DNA of 7,366 nucleotides from an uncultured Lysobacter sp. (GCA_943913335.1 CALTXS010000042.1:1-7366), one strand, 5' to 3'. Positions 1 to 6,034 are shown, counted from the first letter of the stretch. Numbers and translations are program-made. The notes: generated by a model not told the origin, from the letters alone.

Positions 1-1185
1 GAGATCTTCAACCGATTTGATATCGAGGTCACCCAACAGGATCGCGGCCTGCGCATTGATCTGCACAACGCGCCGGCTCAGGCCTTCGTTGATGGTGAAA
101 TCATTCGTGGTGTCGCCGAGCTGGTATACGCAGTGGTTCGCGATCTGGCGTATGCTGCGACGGAACTGGGCGCCGACACTCGCCGCGATCTCAATACTAC
201 CGCCGGTCTGACCGATAGCGTGTTCGACATCCTGCGCAATGCGCGCTCGCTCGTGCCGCTGGATCCGAACCTGATCGTCTGCTGGGGCGGTCACTCGATC
301 TCGCGCGAGGAATACATCTACACCAAGCAAGTCGGTTATGAGCTGGGCCTGCGCGGCCTTGATATCTGTACCGGTTGCGGACCGGGCGCCATGAAGGGCC
401 CGATGAAGGGTGCGACCATTGCACATGCCAAGCAGCGCCGTCAGCGCCCGCGCTATATCGGTCTGACCGAGCCGGGCATCATTGCGGCCGAGTCGCCCAA
501 CCCGATCGTCAACCAGCTGGTCATTCTGCCGGATATCGAAAAGCGTCTTGAAGCCTTCGTGCGGATGGCGCACGGCATTATCGTGTTCCCGGGCGGTGCC
601 GGTACGGCCGAGGAGATCCTGTATCTGCTCGGTATCCTGACGCGCGAAGAGAATGCCGACCTGTCGTTCCCGCTGGTCTTTACCGGTCCCAAGGACAGCG
701 CAGCATACTTTGAGCAGATCGATCAGTTCATTCGCGCCACCCTGGGCGAAGATGCAACCAAGCACTACCGCATCATCGTTGACGATCCGGTGGCTGTGGC
801 CAAGTACATGAAGAGTGGCGTGCGCAAAGTGCGTGAGTCGCGCATCCAGAGCAAGGACAGCTTCTTCTTTAACTGGTCGCTGGATATTCCGTTGGACTTG
901 CAGAAGCCGTTTGCGCCGACGCATGCCAACATGGCCTCGCTCGATTTGCATTACGGCCGTAAGCCGTCCGATCTCGCCGCCGATCTGCGCCGCGCGTTCT
1001 CCGGCATTGTGGCAGGCAACGTCAAGGAAGAAGGCCTGCGCGAGGTCGAGATGCACGGCCCGTTCAAGATCCATGGCGATCCGCAGATGATGGATGCGCT
1101 TGATGCGCTGCTGCGCAGTTTCGTGGCGCAACGTCGCATGAAGATCTCCGGCGAATACACCCCGTGCTACGAGGTCGTTCGCTAA
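1..1185 (+). CDS. ppnN: Nucleotide 5'-monophosphate nucleosidase PpnN, 5'-truncated by the window edge
   Basis: This is a LOG-family (lysine-decarboxylase-like fold) enzyme. In E. coli, PpnN (YgdH) splits purine and pyrimidine nucleoside monophosphates into free base and ribose 5-phosphate in the cytoplasm and is stimulated by (p)ppGpp. The frame is open from base 1 and gives 394 residues before TAA; the E. coli protein is about 454, so roughly 60 N-terminal residues are outside the window. Visible landmarks, numbered from the window edge, are CWGGHSIS (94-101), GCGPGAMKGPMKGA (125-138), the stretch MPDIEKRLEAF-like LPDIEKRLEAF before the core, and the LOG signature FPGGAGTAEE (196-205), whose glutamates belong to the active site. 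The C-terminal 120 residues include DLRRAFSGIVAGNVKEEG, typical of the PpnN C-terminal domain (DUF3412). The resemblance to E. coli PpnN is near-continuous, so the call is firm. No internal start is needed: the GTG at 133 lies in the middle of the N-terminal domain. Confidence 0.96.
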   Translation, partial: EIFNRFDIEVTQQDRGLRIDLHNAPAQAFVDGEIIRGVAELVYAVVRDLAYAATELGADTRRDLNTTAGLTDSVFDILRNARSLVPLDPNLIVCWGGHSISREEYIYTKQVGYELGLRGLDICTGCGPGAMKGPMKGATIAHAKQRRQRPRYIGLTEPGIIAAESPNPIVNQLVILPDIEKRLEAFVRMAHGIIVFPGGAGTAEEILYLLGILTREENADLSFPLVFTGPKDSAAYFEQIDQFIRATLGEDATKHYRIIVDDPVAVAKYMKSGVRKVRESRIQSKDSFFFNWSLDIPLDLQKPFAPTHANMASLDLHYGRKPSDLAADLRRAFSGIVAGNVKEEGLREVEMHGPFKIHGDPQMMDALDALLRSFVAQRRMKISGEYTPCYEVVR

Positions 1186-1217
1186 CGCATTGTCCTGCTG
1201 CCCCGTTGGTCAGCCAA

Positions 1218-1243
1218 AAGAGCGCATCGGTCGGTGCGCTCTT
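1218..1243 (+). terminator. Candidate intrinsic terminator after ppnN
   Basis: A perfect 9-bp stem, AAGAGCGCA (1218-1226) with TGCGCTCTT (1235-1243), encloses an 8-base loop and starts 32 bases after the ppnN stop. A small TTGG/CCAA hairpin (1206-1217) abuts it. The tail is ATGTTTGG rather than a clean T run, so it may terminate only partly. It also separates ppnN from the pilin operon. Confidence 0.6.
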
Positions 1244-1287
1244 ATGTTTGGATCATGCTCACGCCATGGTGCTTTCAGACTGACGGC

Positions 1288-1662
1288 ATGAAACGTACAC
1301 ATGCTCCCGGTGGTGCAGCTCGATCCGGCAAAGAGGCGGGCTTTACGCTGATTGAGACGCTCGTCGCGATGGTGCTCCTGTCTGTGAGTGCGGTCGCGCT
1401 TATTGGCGCCCAGTTGCAGGCCAATGCCACCGTGCGCGAGGTTGAGCGCGCGGACACAGCGATTCGCCATCTTCGCTCCGGACTGGCCATCGGCAACGAT
1501 ATCGTCGGGATGACTTGCGGGACGGGGCTGCAGTCAGCACTCATGCTTACGGAGCCTATTGATGCGCAGATCTGTGTCAGCGTGGCTTGCGAGCGCGGTG
1601 TCTGCACCGGCGCCGCCCGTTGGGGCGCCGAGCCCGACCAGTTGATCAGGACCCTGCAATGA
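1288..1662 (+). CDS. pilV: Type IV pilus minor pilin, PilV/GspI-like
   Basis: The product has 124 residues and is probably a low-abundance pilin that helps form the tip complex priming type IV pilus assembly in the inner membrane. It begins with an 18-residue positively charged leader ending in KEAG, followed by FTLIETLVAMVLLSVSAVAL; cleavage after Gly18 would leave Phe at +1 and Glu at +5, the class III prepilin rule. The rest is a short periplasmic domain with five cysteines. I chose ATG 1288 because it gives a leader of normal length; the frame is open further up (GTG 1234, ATG 1255), and no strong ribosome site marks any of them. Its stop overlaps the next start (ATGA, 4 bases), so it is translationally coupled to the pilW-like gene. 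PilV and GspI share this N-terminus; the neighbours favour PilV. Confidence 0.82.
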   Translation: MKRTHAPGGAARSGKEAGFTLIETLVAMVLLSVSAVALIGAQLQANATVREVERADTAIRHLRSGLAIGNDIVGMTCGTGLQSALMLTEPIDAQICVSVACERGVCTGAARWGAEPDQLIRTLQ

Positions 1663-2585
1663 ATCGCGAGTCAGGCTCAGCGCTACTGGAGCTGATCATC
1701 GGATTGGCACTGGGAACCTTAACCTTGCTGATTGCAGTCGGCCTGGTGCGGGACATTGAATCGGCCAATGATCGTGTAAGAGACTCCGCACTCCGCATGT
1801 TGGATCAGTACGTTTCAATGGAACGGATGAGTCGGGATATGTCGCGAGCTGTATCCGGCCTGTGCGGCGATTCCACGGTCTGGCACGAGCAACGGGGCAC
1901 TTCCACGGGGATGCCGCTAAAGCTGTACGAGACGGGCATTGCAGTGCGGGCGCAACAGGATTCACCGCTGGTGGAACCGAGGACGTCGGTCGGGGCATAC
2001 ACAGGGGTAGGGGAACTATTGGATATTGCTTTCGTGGCTCCAACCTCCGGGCAAGTGCAGTCACAGCTGCATTCACACGCGGAGGTGGTGCTGGATGTGC
2101 CGCCAGACATCGAAGTGGGCGCAGTCGCTGTGCATTGCACACCATCGGACCTGACGACCTGGTTGGTCACGGGAATCTTCAGTAATCAGATCGCCCACCG
2201 TGGCTTCTACATTCTTGAAGCGGGAATGAACTGCAACGATGCGTTTTACCTTGTTGCCGACTGTTTGGGCAGCAGGTACTGCATTGCACCGGCTCCGACA
2301 GGTTCCGGCGGAAGTTGTCCCAATAGCGAGCCGCTTCGCGGACAGATGTACTCCATGCAAGGCTTCCGCTGGTACATCGGATTCAATCATCAGTGGCGTC
2401 CGGCTCTGTTTCGCAGCGGAATGGGATCGAGTTTCATCTCATCAACGACGCCGGTCGAGATTGTCGATGGCATTTCAGACCTGAAATTTAAGCCGTTTCG
2501 GGACGCGGTCAATCCGCGTTGGGTTCGGCATGTTCGGGTCGAACTGGACGGCAAGCAGATCCAGATGCGGACGGGTGATTCATGA
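1659..2585 (+). CDS. pilW: Type IV pilus minor pilin, PilW-like
   Basis: The 308-residue product has a six-residue leader (MNRESG) followed by SALLELIIGLALGTLTLLIA, so cleavage after Gly6 leaves Glu at +5 and one hydrophobic N-terminal helix. The large size among minor pilins and the segment PVEIVDGISDLKFKPF (around residues 270-290), which resembles the conserved 'veGVedl' region of PilW proteins, support PilW. The mature part carries several cysteines, including a cluster near residues 190-230, that could form disulphides in the periplasm. An AGGA at 1648-1651 lies 7 bases before the ATG and fixes the start. It overlaps both neighbours by 4 bases (ATGA at 1659 and 2582). In known systems PilW joins PilV, PilX and PilE in the tip complex; that role here is inferred from family and context. 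Confidence 0.82.
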   Translation: MNRESGSALLELIIGLALGTLTLLIAVGLVRDIESANDRVRDSALRMLDQYVSMERMSRDMSRAVSGLCGDSTVWHEQRGTSTGMPLKLYETGIAVRAQQDSPLVEPRTSVGAYTGVGELLDIAFVAPTSGQVQSQLHSHAEVVLDVPPDIEVGAVAVHCTPSDLTTWLVTGIFSNQIAHRGFYILEAGMNCNDAFYLVADCLGSRYCIAPAPTGSGGSCPNSEPLRGQMYSMQGFRWYIGFNHQWRPALFRSGMGSSFISSTTPVEIVDGISDLKFKPFRDAVNPRWVRHVRVELDGKQIQMRTGDS

Positions 2586-3058
2586 ACGATGACCGTGGAT
2601 TTGTTCTGCCGGCAGTATTGATGCTGCTGGCACTGGCCTCACTGCTGTCCTTGCAGACCATCCTGAGCTCAAGGATGCTGACCAAGCTCACTAGTGCCGA
2701 ACTTGCTGCTCTGTCTGCAGGAAATCAACTGCGGATCGGTTGGCTGGCCACTGCGGATGCGGTGAGTTTCGGCGACACCGGTGTGGCGGGTATCTGCACC
2801 AACGGACTCTGCGGCCAGAATAGCGGCGTATCGGCGCGTTACGTGACAGTTAATCAGTCCTGGTCTCTGGGCCGTGATCTGGGTATTGATCCCGATGTTC
2901 GCGGCCTTGCTGAGTACCTAGGTGAGAAGTCGGGCGAGCGCTGGTGGTGGATTACCTCGGTTCGTCGCAGCGAAACGCGCACGGATCGGACCGTGGGCTG
3001 GATGCGTATCGACGCATCCGGTGGTCGGCAATACTACGGAAGGCGCTATGAAGACTAA
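2582..3058 (+). CDS. pilX: Type IV pilus minor pilin, PilX/GspK-like, short
   Basis: The 158-residue product starts MNDDRG followed by FVLPAVLMLLALASLLSLQT, a prepilin-type leader and hydrophobic helix. Unlike its neighbours it has Ala rather than Glu at +5. Loss of Glu5 is a known trait of the tip pseudopilin GspK in type II secretion and occurs in PilX-type proteins, which fits a position at the very end of the fibre. The body contains a close cysteine pair (GICTNGLCGQ) and ends with a Trp/Arg-rich stretch (WWWITSVRRSETRT). It is placed third in the operon, where pilX normally lies, with a 4-base overlap upstream and an 11-base overlap with the pilE-like gene downstream. The PilX name rests mainly on the N-terminal pattern and gene order, not on the C-terminal domain. 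Confidence 0.75.
   Translation: MNDDRGFVLPAVLMLLALASLLSLQTILSSRMLTKLTSAELAALSAGNQLRIGWLATADAVSFGDTGVAGICTNGLCGQNSGVSARYVTVNQSWSLGRDLGIDPDVRGLAEYLGEKSGERWWWITSVRRSETRTDRTVGWMRIDASGGRQYYGRRYED
3038..3043 (+). promoter_or_regulatory. Ribosome binding site of the pilE-like gene
   Basis: GGAAGG lies inside the 3' end of the pilX-like gene, 4 bases before ATG 3048. It fixes the pilE-like start over the longer upstream open frame, whose extra residues precede the prepilin leader. Confidence 0.6.
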
Positions 3059-3434
3059 GCAAGCCGGCTTCACTCTGTTGGAGCTAATGGTGGCGATGGC
3101 CCTGATGATCACAATTGCCGGCTTTGCCATTGGCGGGTACGTCCGACATGTTGACAGGGGACGGATTACGGCTGCTAAGTCCTGTCTATTGCGCTATGCG
3201 CTGTCAGATCAGCGCTTAAACCCCCAGGCCGCTGCAACGGCGGATATGACGCCGACTTGCGTTAATCAGCAGGTTGCCTGGTACCAGTTCCGCAAGCTGA
3301 CCGCTTCCGGTGCCACCATATACGAGGCGCTACCCAAGTCGGCACGCATCCAGGCACGCGCCTGTTCAGTACTGCAAGTCAATGTTCTTGGCGATGTCTC
3401 CGCCACGCCGGATGACGGATCAGGATGCCGCTAG
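3048..3434 (+). CDS. pilE: Type IV pilus minor pilin, PilE-like
   Basis: The 128-residue product has a very short leader, MKTKQAG, then FTLLELMVAMALMITIAGFAIGGY, with Phe +1 and Glu +5: a textbook prepilin. The globular part has four cysteines (KSC, TPTC, RAC and SGCR at the C-terminus), enough for two disulphides, including the C-terminal loop common in pilins. As last gene of the pilV-pilW-pilX-pilE series it is most simply PilE, a minor pilin linking the tip complex to the shaft. It could instead be called a generic PilA-like pilin, but its place and size argue against the major pilin. In Pseudomonas and many Xanthomonads a large pilY1 gene stands directly before pilE; here pilE overlaps pilX by 11 bases, so there is no room for it. 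Confidence 0.78.
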   Translation: MKTKQAGFTLLELMVAMALMITIAGFAIGGYVRHVDRGRITAAKSCLLRYALSDQRLNPQAAATADMTPTCVNQQVAWYQFRKLTASGATIYEALPKSARIQARACSVLQVNVLGDVSATPDDGSGCR

Positions 3435-3468
3435 TCACCTCGATGGACGCAAACAGGCCCGCCATCAG

Positions 3469-3489
3469 CTACAGTAGTTAATACTGTAG
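3469..3489. promoter_or_regulatory. Perfect inverted repeat upstream of the CDF exporter, candidate metal-responsive operator
   Basis: CTACAGTA (3469-3476) and TACTGTAG (3482-3489) form a perfect 8-bp dyad around the A/T-rich spacer GTTAA, 26 bases before the exporter start. Total length is 21 bp, the scale of MerR-family or other dimeric-repressor operators, and the centre contains -10-like TTAATA. There is no following T run, so it is not a terminator. The regulator is not encoded in the window. The operator role is inferred from symmetry and position. Confidence 0.55.
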
Positions 3490-3514
3490 AGGCACGACGG
3501 ATCGGCACTTAGTA

Positions 3515-4456
3515 ATGGCTCCAGAAGCGCATTCCGACAAAAACGAGCACGGCCATAGCCACGACGATGGCCATGACCACCATGCGCCTGTAGTCACGGT
3601 GGACAACGCGCGGCGCATGAAATGGGTGTTTGGCCTGACTCTGGGCTATGCGGCGGTGCAAGCCGTTGGCGGATGGCTTGCAGGCTCGCTGGCACTGATC
3701 GCCGATGCAGGCCACATGGTGTCGGATGCCGCTGCGCTCCTGCTGGCGTTGGTGGCCTACAGGATCGCCGCTAAGCCGGCGGACAAACACCGAACTTACG
3801 GATTTCAGCGTGTCCGCGTACTCGCTGCCTTGGCTAATGGTGCGGGCTTGCTTCTGCTGGTGGTCTGGATCATCTGGGAAGCGATTCAGCGCATACGTGA
3901 GCCTGCTCCGGTCATGGCAGGGCCCATGCTGACCGTTGCCGTAATTGGCTTACTGGTCAATGTGCTGGCCGCCTTCATTCTTGCGAAAGGACAGCGTAAT
4001 GATGGCAATCTCCGCGGCGCTTATCTGCACATCATCGGCGACCTGTTAGGTTCGGTGGGTGCCATTGCGGCGGCAATCGGCATTCTGCTGACCGGCTGGA
4101 CGCTGCTGGATCCGCTGTTGTCCGTTCTCGTGTCGCTGCTTGTGGTCCGATCGGCTTGGAAGCTAGTCAGCGACTCGGTACGGGTGCTGTTGCAGGCCGT
4201 ACCTCAAGGGCTGGATATCGAGGTGGCGCAGGCCGGTCTGGCGAGCTTGCCCGGCATCGCGGAGGCAGGCCACTTTCACGCATGGACCCTGACCGACGAC
4301 TCGAGCATCGCCTCGGTGCACGTGACGCCCGCTCCGGGCGCAGATCCGCTCGCGCTGCCCGGCATTGCCGCGGCCTGGCTGCAGGAGCAGTACTCGATCG
4401 ATCACGTCACGGTGCAGGTGGATCCGCCGGGCGGCCTTCGCCTGGAAAAGCACTGA
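3515..4456 (+). CDS. czcD: Cation diffusion facilitator metal exporter, CzcD/ZitB type
   Basis: The 313-residue inner-membrane protein exports divalent metals, most likely Zn2+ and possibly Co2+ or Cd2+, in exchange for protons. The cytoplasmic N-terminus is rich in His and Asp (HGHSHDDGHDHH, residues 12-23). Six hydrophobic segments follow at about 35-55, 58-82, 103-121, 135-157, 170-193 and 199-217. The transport site shows as HxxxD twice: His67/Asp71 in segment 2 (ADAGHMVSD) and His172/Asp176 in segment 5 (HIIGD). The soluble C-terminal domain (about 225-313) has the family motif HFHAWTLT (253-260). Length equals that of typical bacterial ZitB/CzcD proteins, so it looks complete. It stands alone, with its own upstream space and a strong terminator 45 bases after the stop, implying independent control, perhaps through the dyad at 3469-3489. 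The choice between the names czcD and zitB, and the exact metal, cannot be settled here. Confidence 0.93.
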   Translation: MAPEAHSDKNEHGHSHDDGHDHHAPVVTVDNARRMKWVFGLTLGYAAVQAVGGWLAGSLALIADAGHMVSDAAALLLALVAYRIAAKPADKHRTYGFQRVRVLAALANGAGLLLLVVWIIWEAIQRIREPAPVMAGPMLTVAVIGLLVNVLAAFILAKGQRNDGNLRGAYLHIIGDLLGSVGAIAAAIGILLTGWTLLDPLLSVLVSLLVVRSAWKLVSDSVRVLLQAVPQGLDIEVAQAGLASLPGIAEAGHFHAWTLTDDSSIASVHVTPAPGADPLALPGIAAAWLQEQYSIDHVTVQVDPPGGLRLEKH

Positions 4457-4501
4457 TCGGAACCGTCGGCTGCAAACGGGGAAACTGTTTCCTTTAGACG
4501 A

Positions 4502-4529
4502 AAAAAACCCGCATTTCTGCGGGTTTTTT
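4502..4529. terminator. Strong bidirectional intrinsic terminator
   Basis: AAAAAACCCGCA (4502-4513), loop TTTC and TGCGGGTTTTTT (4518-4529) form a perfect 12-bp hairpin with a T run on both strands. It ends the exporter transcript on the plus strand and the tRNA-Asn transcript on the minus strand, whose mature 3' end at 4538 is only 8 bases away. Confidence 0.92.
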
Positions 4530-4537
4530 CAAATACT

Positions 4538-4614
4538 TGGCGCCCGAAGTTGGACTCGAACCAACGACCCCCTGATTAACAGTCAAGTGCTCTAACCGGC
4601 TGAGCTATTCGGGC
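4538..4614 (-). tRNA. tRNA-Asn, anticodon GTT
   Basis: Read on the minus strand, the 77-base gene runs from GCCCGAA (5' acceptor arm) to TTCGGGC, discriminator G and an encoded CCA (plus-strand TGG at 4538-4540). The seven acceptor pairs are perfect. The D region has TAGCTCAG and GAGC, the anticodon loop is CTGTTAA, giving anticodon GTT for asparagine, and the T arm has GTTGG-TTCGAGT-CCAAC. All arms pair, so it appears functional. It has its own promoter upstream and shares the terminator at 4502-4529. It lies between a convergent metal exporter and the co-oriented fimT-like gene. Confidence 0.96.
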
Positions 4615-4629
4615 GGGGTAAGGCTGACT

Positions 4630-4657
4630 ATTTTATCTTGTTTTTCAGCCCAGTCAA
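4630..4657 (-). promoter_or_regulatory. Sigma-70 type promoter of tRNA-Asn
   Basis: On the minus strand TTGACT (4657-4652) and TAAAAT (4635-4630) are separated by 16 bp, a close match to the housekeeping consensus. The -10 box ends 15 bases before the tRNA 5' end, suiting a short 5' leader removed by RNase P. Confidence 0.75.
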
Positions 4658-4674
4658 CACCCGTGTCTGAAAAA

Positions 4675-5184
4675 CTAGCAAACCGCGCCGGCAGCGGGTG
4701 TTTCCAGGCGGGCACGGCCGGAATTGCTAATCACAATGGTTCGGCGCCATGCGTTTTCAGCGTCGCAAACTTTCAGCGTCAGATTGCTACCGGGCGTGAA
4801 TCCGTCTGTCTGGAACAGGATTCCGGGCCGGCTATCCGGCCCCACAATGCTGTAGCCGGGCGGCAGACTGAAACGATGCCGAACGTCGGTTGGCAACAGC
4901 TCCGGCGCAACCGTCCAACGGGATTGCCCGGCGGCAAATGGACCGCATAGTTCGGCTGTATCCAAAGCACATAGACGCATCCGCTGGTGTTCGACGATGG
5001 CCAGCGCACGTGACCAGCGAATGGCCGCTACGGCGCCGTTGACGGCCTGGTCCAGGATCAGGCGCTCTTTCCACCTGGTCATCGACGGCACGCTATAGAC
5101 GGACACAAGTGCCAGCACCAACAGTGCGGTGGTCAGTTCAAGGAGCGTCAGTCCGGACTCGTCGTCATTGCAGTCGTTATTCAT
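4675..5184 (-). CDS. fimT: Type IV pilus minor pilin/pseudopilin, FimT/FimU (GspH domain)
   Basis: The 169-residue product starts MNNDCNDDESG, then LTLLELTTALLVLALVSVYSVPSM. Cleavage after Gly11 leaves Leu at +1 (Phe is usual) and Glu at +5, so it should be processed by prepilin peptidase. After the helix, residues such as AVNGAVAAIRWSRALAI, SLPPGYSIV and ILFQTDGFTPG match the GspH/FimT pattern (an 'AR..A...' helix, then 'i.F.pdG...g' and 'i.is..GR.r'), ending ISNSGRARLETPAAGAVC. FimT/FimU normally opens the pilV-pilW-pilX operon and joins the initiating tip complex; some FimT proteins bind DNA during natural transformation. Here it is alone and on the opposite strand, about 1.2 kb from the other minor pilins. 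The leader is acidic, not basic, which is unusual. ATG 5184 gives a normal-length leader; upstream in-frame starts exist and no strong ribosome site decides between them. Confidence 0.82.
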   Translation of the reverse strand: MNNDCNDDESGLTLLELTTALLVLALVSVYSVPSMTRWKERLILDQAVNGAVAAIRWSRALAIVEHQRMRLCALDTAELCGPFAAGQSRWTVAPELLPTDVRHRFSLPPGYSIVGPDSRPGILFQTDGFTPGSNLTLKVCDAENAWRRTIVISNSGRARLETPAAGAVC

Positions 5185-5402
5185 ACCCGAATCATTGGCT
5201 CGCGGCACACCACCTGCCATCGGCAAAGTGCCCAATTGCATATCGGAATGTGAGCGTGCCTGGTGCGATGAGTGTGCGGATACACCGGCGCGACGTTGAT
5301 CGGAGGCATTGCCGCGCTCATCGCCGATACGAAAGGGATGGGCTGTTGCCCTCATGGAGGCATGGCAGCCTGCATCCGTGAGAACTTGAGGGAGCAAATG
5401 CC
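5185..5402. other. Divergent intergenic region between fimT-like and virB2-like genes
   Basis: These 218 bases must hold the control regions of both the minus-strand pilin and the plus-strand secretion operon. I see no convincing -35/-10 pair on either strand, no repeat array and no coding frame with recognisable content. A minus-strand frame extends the pilin upstream through this region, but its residues resemble no leader or domain. The only firm signal is the ribosome site next to virB2. Confidence 0.5.
5388..5394 (+). promoter_or_regulatory. Ribosome binding site of virB2-like gene
   Basis: GAGGGAG lies 8 bases before ATG 5403 and selects it over the nearby out-of-frame ATG at 5399. It is the best ribosome site in the window, in keeping with an abundant pilin product. 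Confidence 0.7.
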
Positions 5403-5726
5403 ATGAAACAATGTAAGCACTTGAAATCTGTAGCCGGTACCGTTGTGTTGTTCTATGCAGTTGGCGCTCAAGCCCAAAGCAGTGGCGGACTCGACGAAAC
5501 ACGCACAAAACTGTGCGGCTTTCTGGACAACATCACCACCTTGCTCAATCTGGGCTCGATTGCGATTGTCACGATTGCCATTATCGTGTCCGGTTATCAG
5601 ATTGCCTTCGCGCAGAAGCGGTTTAACGATGTGGCTCCGTTGCTGGTTGGCGGACTCCTGATTGGTGCGGCGGCGCAGATAGCCAAGATGCTGGTCGGCA
5701 ATCAGGCCTCGTGCGGACTGGGCTGA
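5403..5726 (+). CDS. virB2: Type IV secretion system pilin, VirB2/TrbC family
   Basis: The 107-residue protein has a Sec signal peptide (basic KQCKHLK, hydrophobic core, probable cleavage after AQA at residue 24) and a mature part with two hydrophobic segments, about 48-70 and 77-98, joined by a short charged loop (AQKRFND). That is the VirB2/TrbC layout: the subunits sit in the inner membrane before assembling into the conjugative or T-pilus. SIAIVTIAIIVSGYQIAFAQ resembles the conserved first helix of the family. Two cysteines remain in the mature form, Cys38 near its start and Cys104 near the C-terminus. It heads the visible operon and is followed by virB3 after 5 bases. No virB1 or other secretion gene precedes it in this window. 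Confidence 0.85.
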   Translation: MKQCKHLKSVAGTVVLFYAVGAQAQSSGGLDETRTKLCGFLDNITTLLNLGSIAIVTIAIIVSGYQIAFAQKRFNDVAPLLVGGLLIGAAAQIAKMLVGNQASCGLG

Positions 5727-5731
5727 GTGTC

Positions 5732-6034
5732 ATGCAGACCGATCCGCTGTTTAAAGGCTGTGTCCGCAAGCCACTGATCTGGGGCGTGCCGCTGATCTCC
5801 GCATTGATCGTCATGGGGAGCGGTGCCCTGGTCGGCGTTACGGTGTCCATACCGCTAGGCCTGTGTGCAGTTCCGGTGTTGGCTGCATTGCGTATTGCCT
5901 GTGCGCATGACGAGGCGGTGCTGGACATCCTGCAGCTCGGCCGGCAGTTGTCATGGCAGTTCCGGCGCAGCGATCGGTTGGCATCGCGGCAGTGGCTCTT
6001 AAGCGCCACAATCCTCGAGGTGCGCCGTGGGTAG
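5732..6034 (+). CDS. virB3: Type IV secretion system inner-membrane protein VirB3
   Basis: The 100-residue protein begins MQTDPLFKGCVRKPLIWGVP, the hallmark VirB3 opening (DPLFKG..R P...GVP). Two hydrophobic segments follow at about 18-37 and 39-57, then a cytoplasmic, basic C-terminal tail. VirB3 sits in the inner membrane and works with the VirB4 ATPase, the two even being fused in some systems. ATG 5732 puts the conserved motif at residue 4; a GTG at 5711 in the same frame would overlap the end of virB2 and add seven unneeded residues. It starts 5 bases after virB2 stops, and virB4 overlaps its end by 8 bases, a sign of one coupled operon. Confidence 0.88.
   Translation: MQTDPLFKGCVRKPLIWGVPLISALIVMGSGALVGVTVSIPLGLCAVPVLAALRIACAHDEAVLDILQLGRQLSWQFRRSDRLASRQWLLSATILEVRRG
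6017..6022 (+). promoter_or_regulatory. Ribosome binding site deciding the virB4 start
   Basis: GAGGTG within the end of virB3 is 4 bases before GTG 6027 (6 if GAGG alone is counted) but 13 before the in-frame ATG 6036, favouring the GTG start. Confidence 0.5.

Noticed and set aside
1234..1287. Longer start for the pilV-like gene (GTG 1234 or ATG 1255)
   Set aside because: The GTG lies inside the terminator hairpin, and both add residues before a leader that is already of normal length from ATG 1288. ATG 1255 cannot be fully excluded.
3469..3489. The palindrome as a terminator of the pilin operon
   Set aside because: The stem is A/T-rich and is followed by AGGCACG with no T run, so intrinsic termination is unlikely.
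4538..4614. tRNA-Asn as the attachment site of a genomic island carrying the secretion genes
   Set aside because: Integrases normally use the tRNA 3' end, which here faces the metal exporter, not the secretion operon. No second copy of the tRNA 3' end and no integrase is seen in the window.
5185..5508. Minus-strand open frame continuing upstream of the fimT-like start into virB2
   Set aside because: It would add 108 residues with no domain ahead of a prepilin leader, which must be close to the N-terminus, and it would run antisense to the well-supported virB2.
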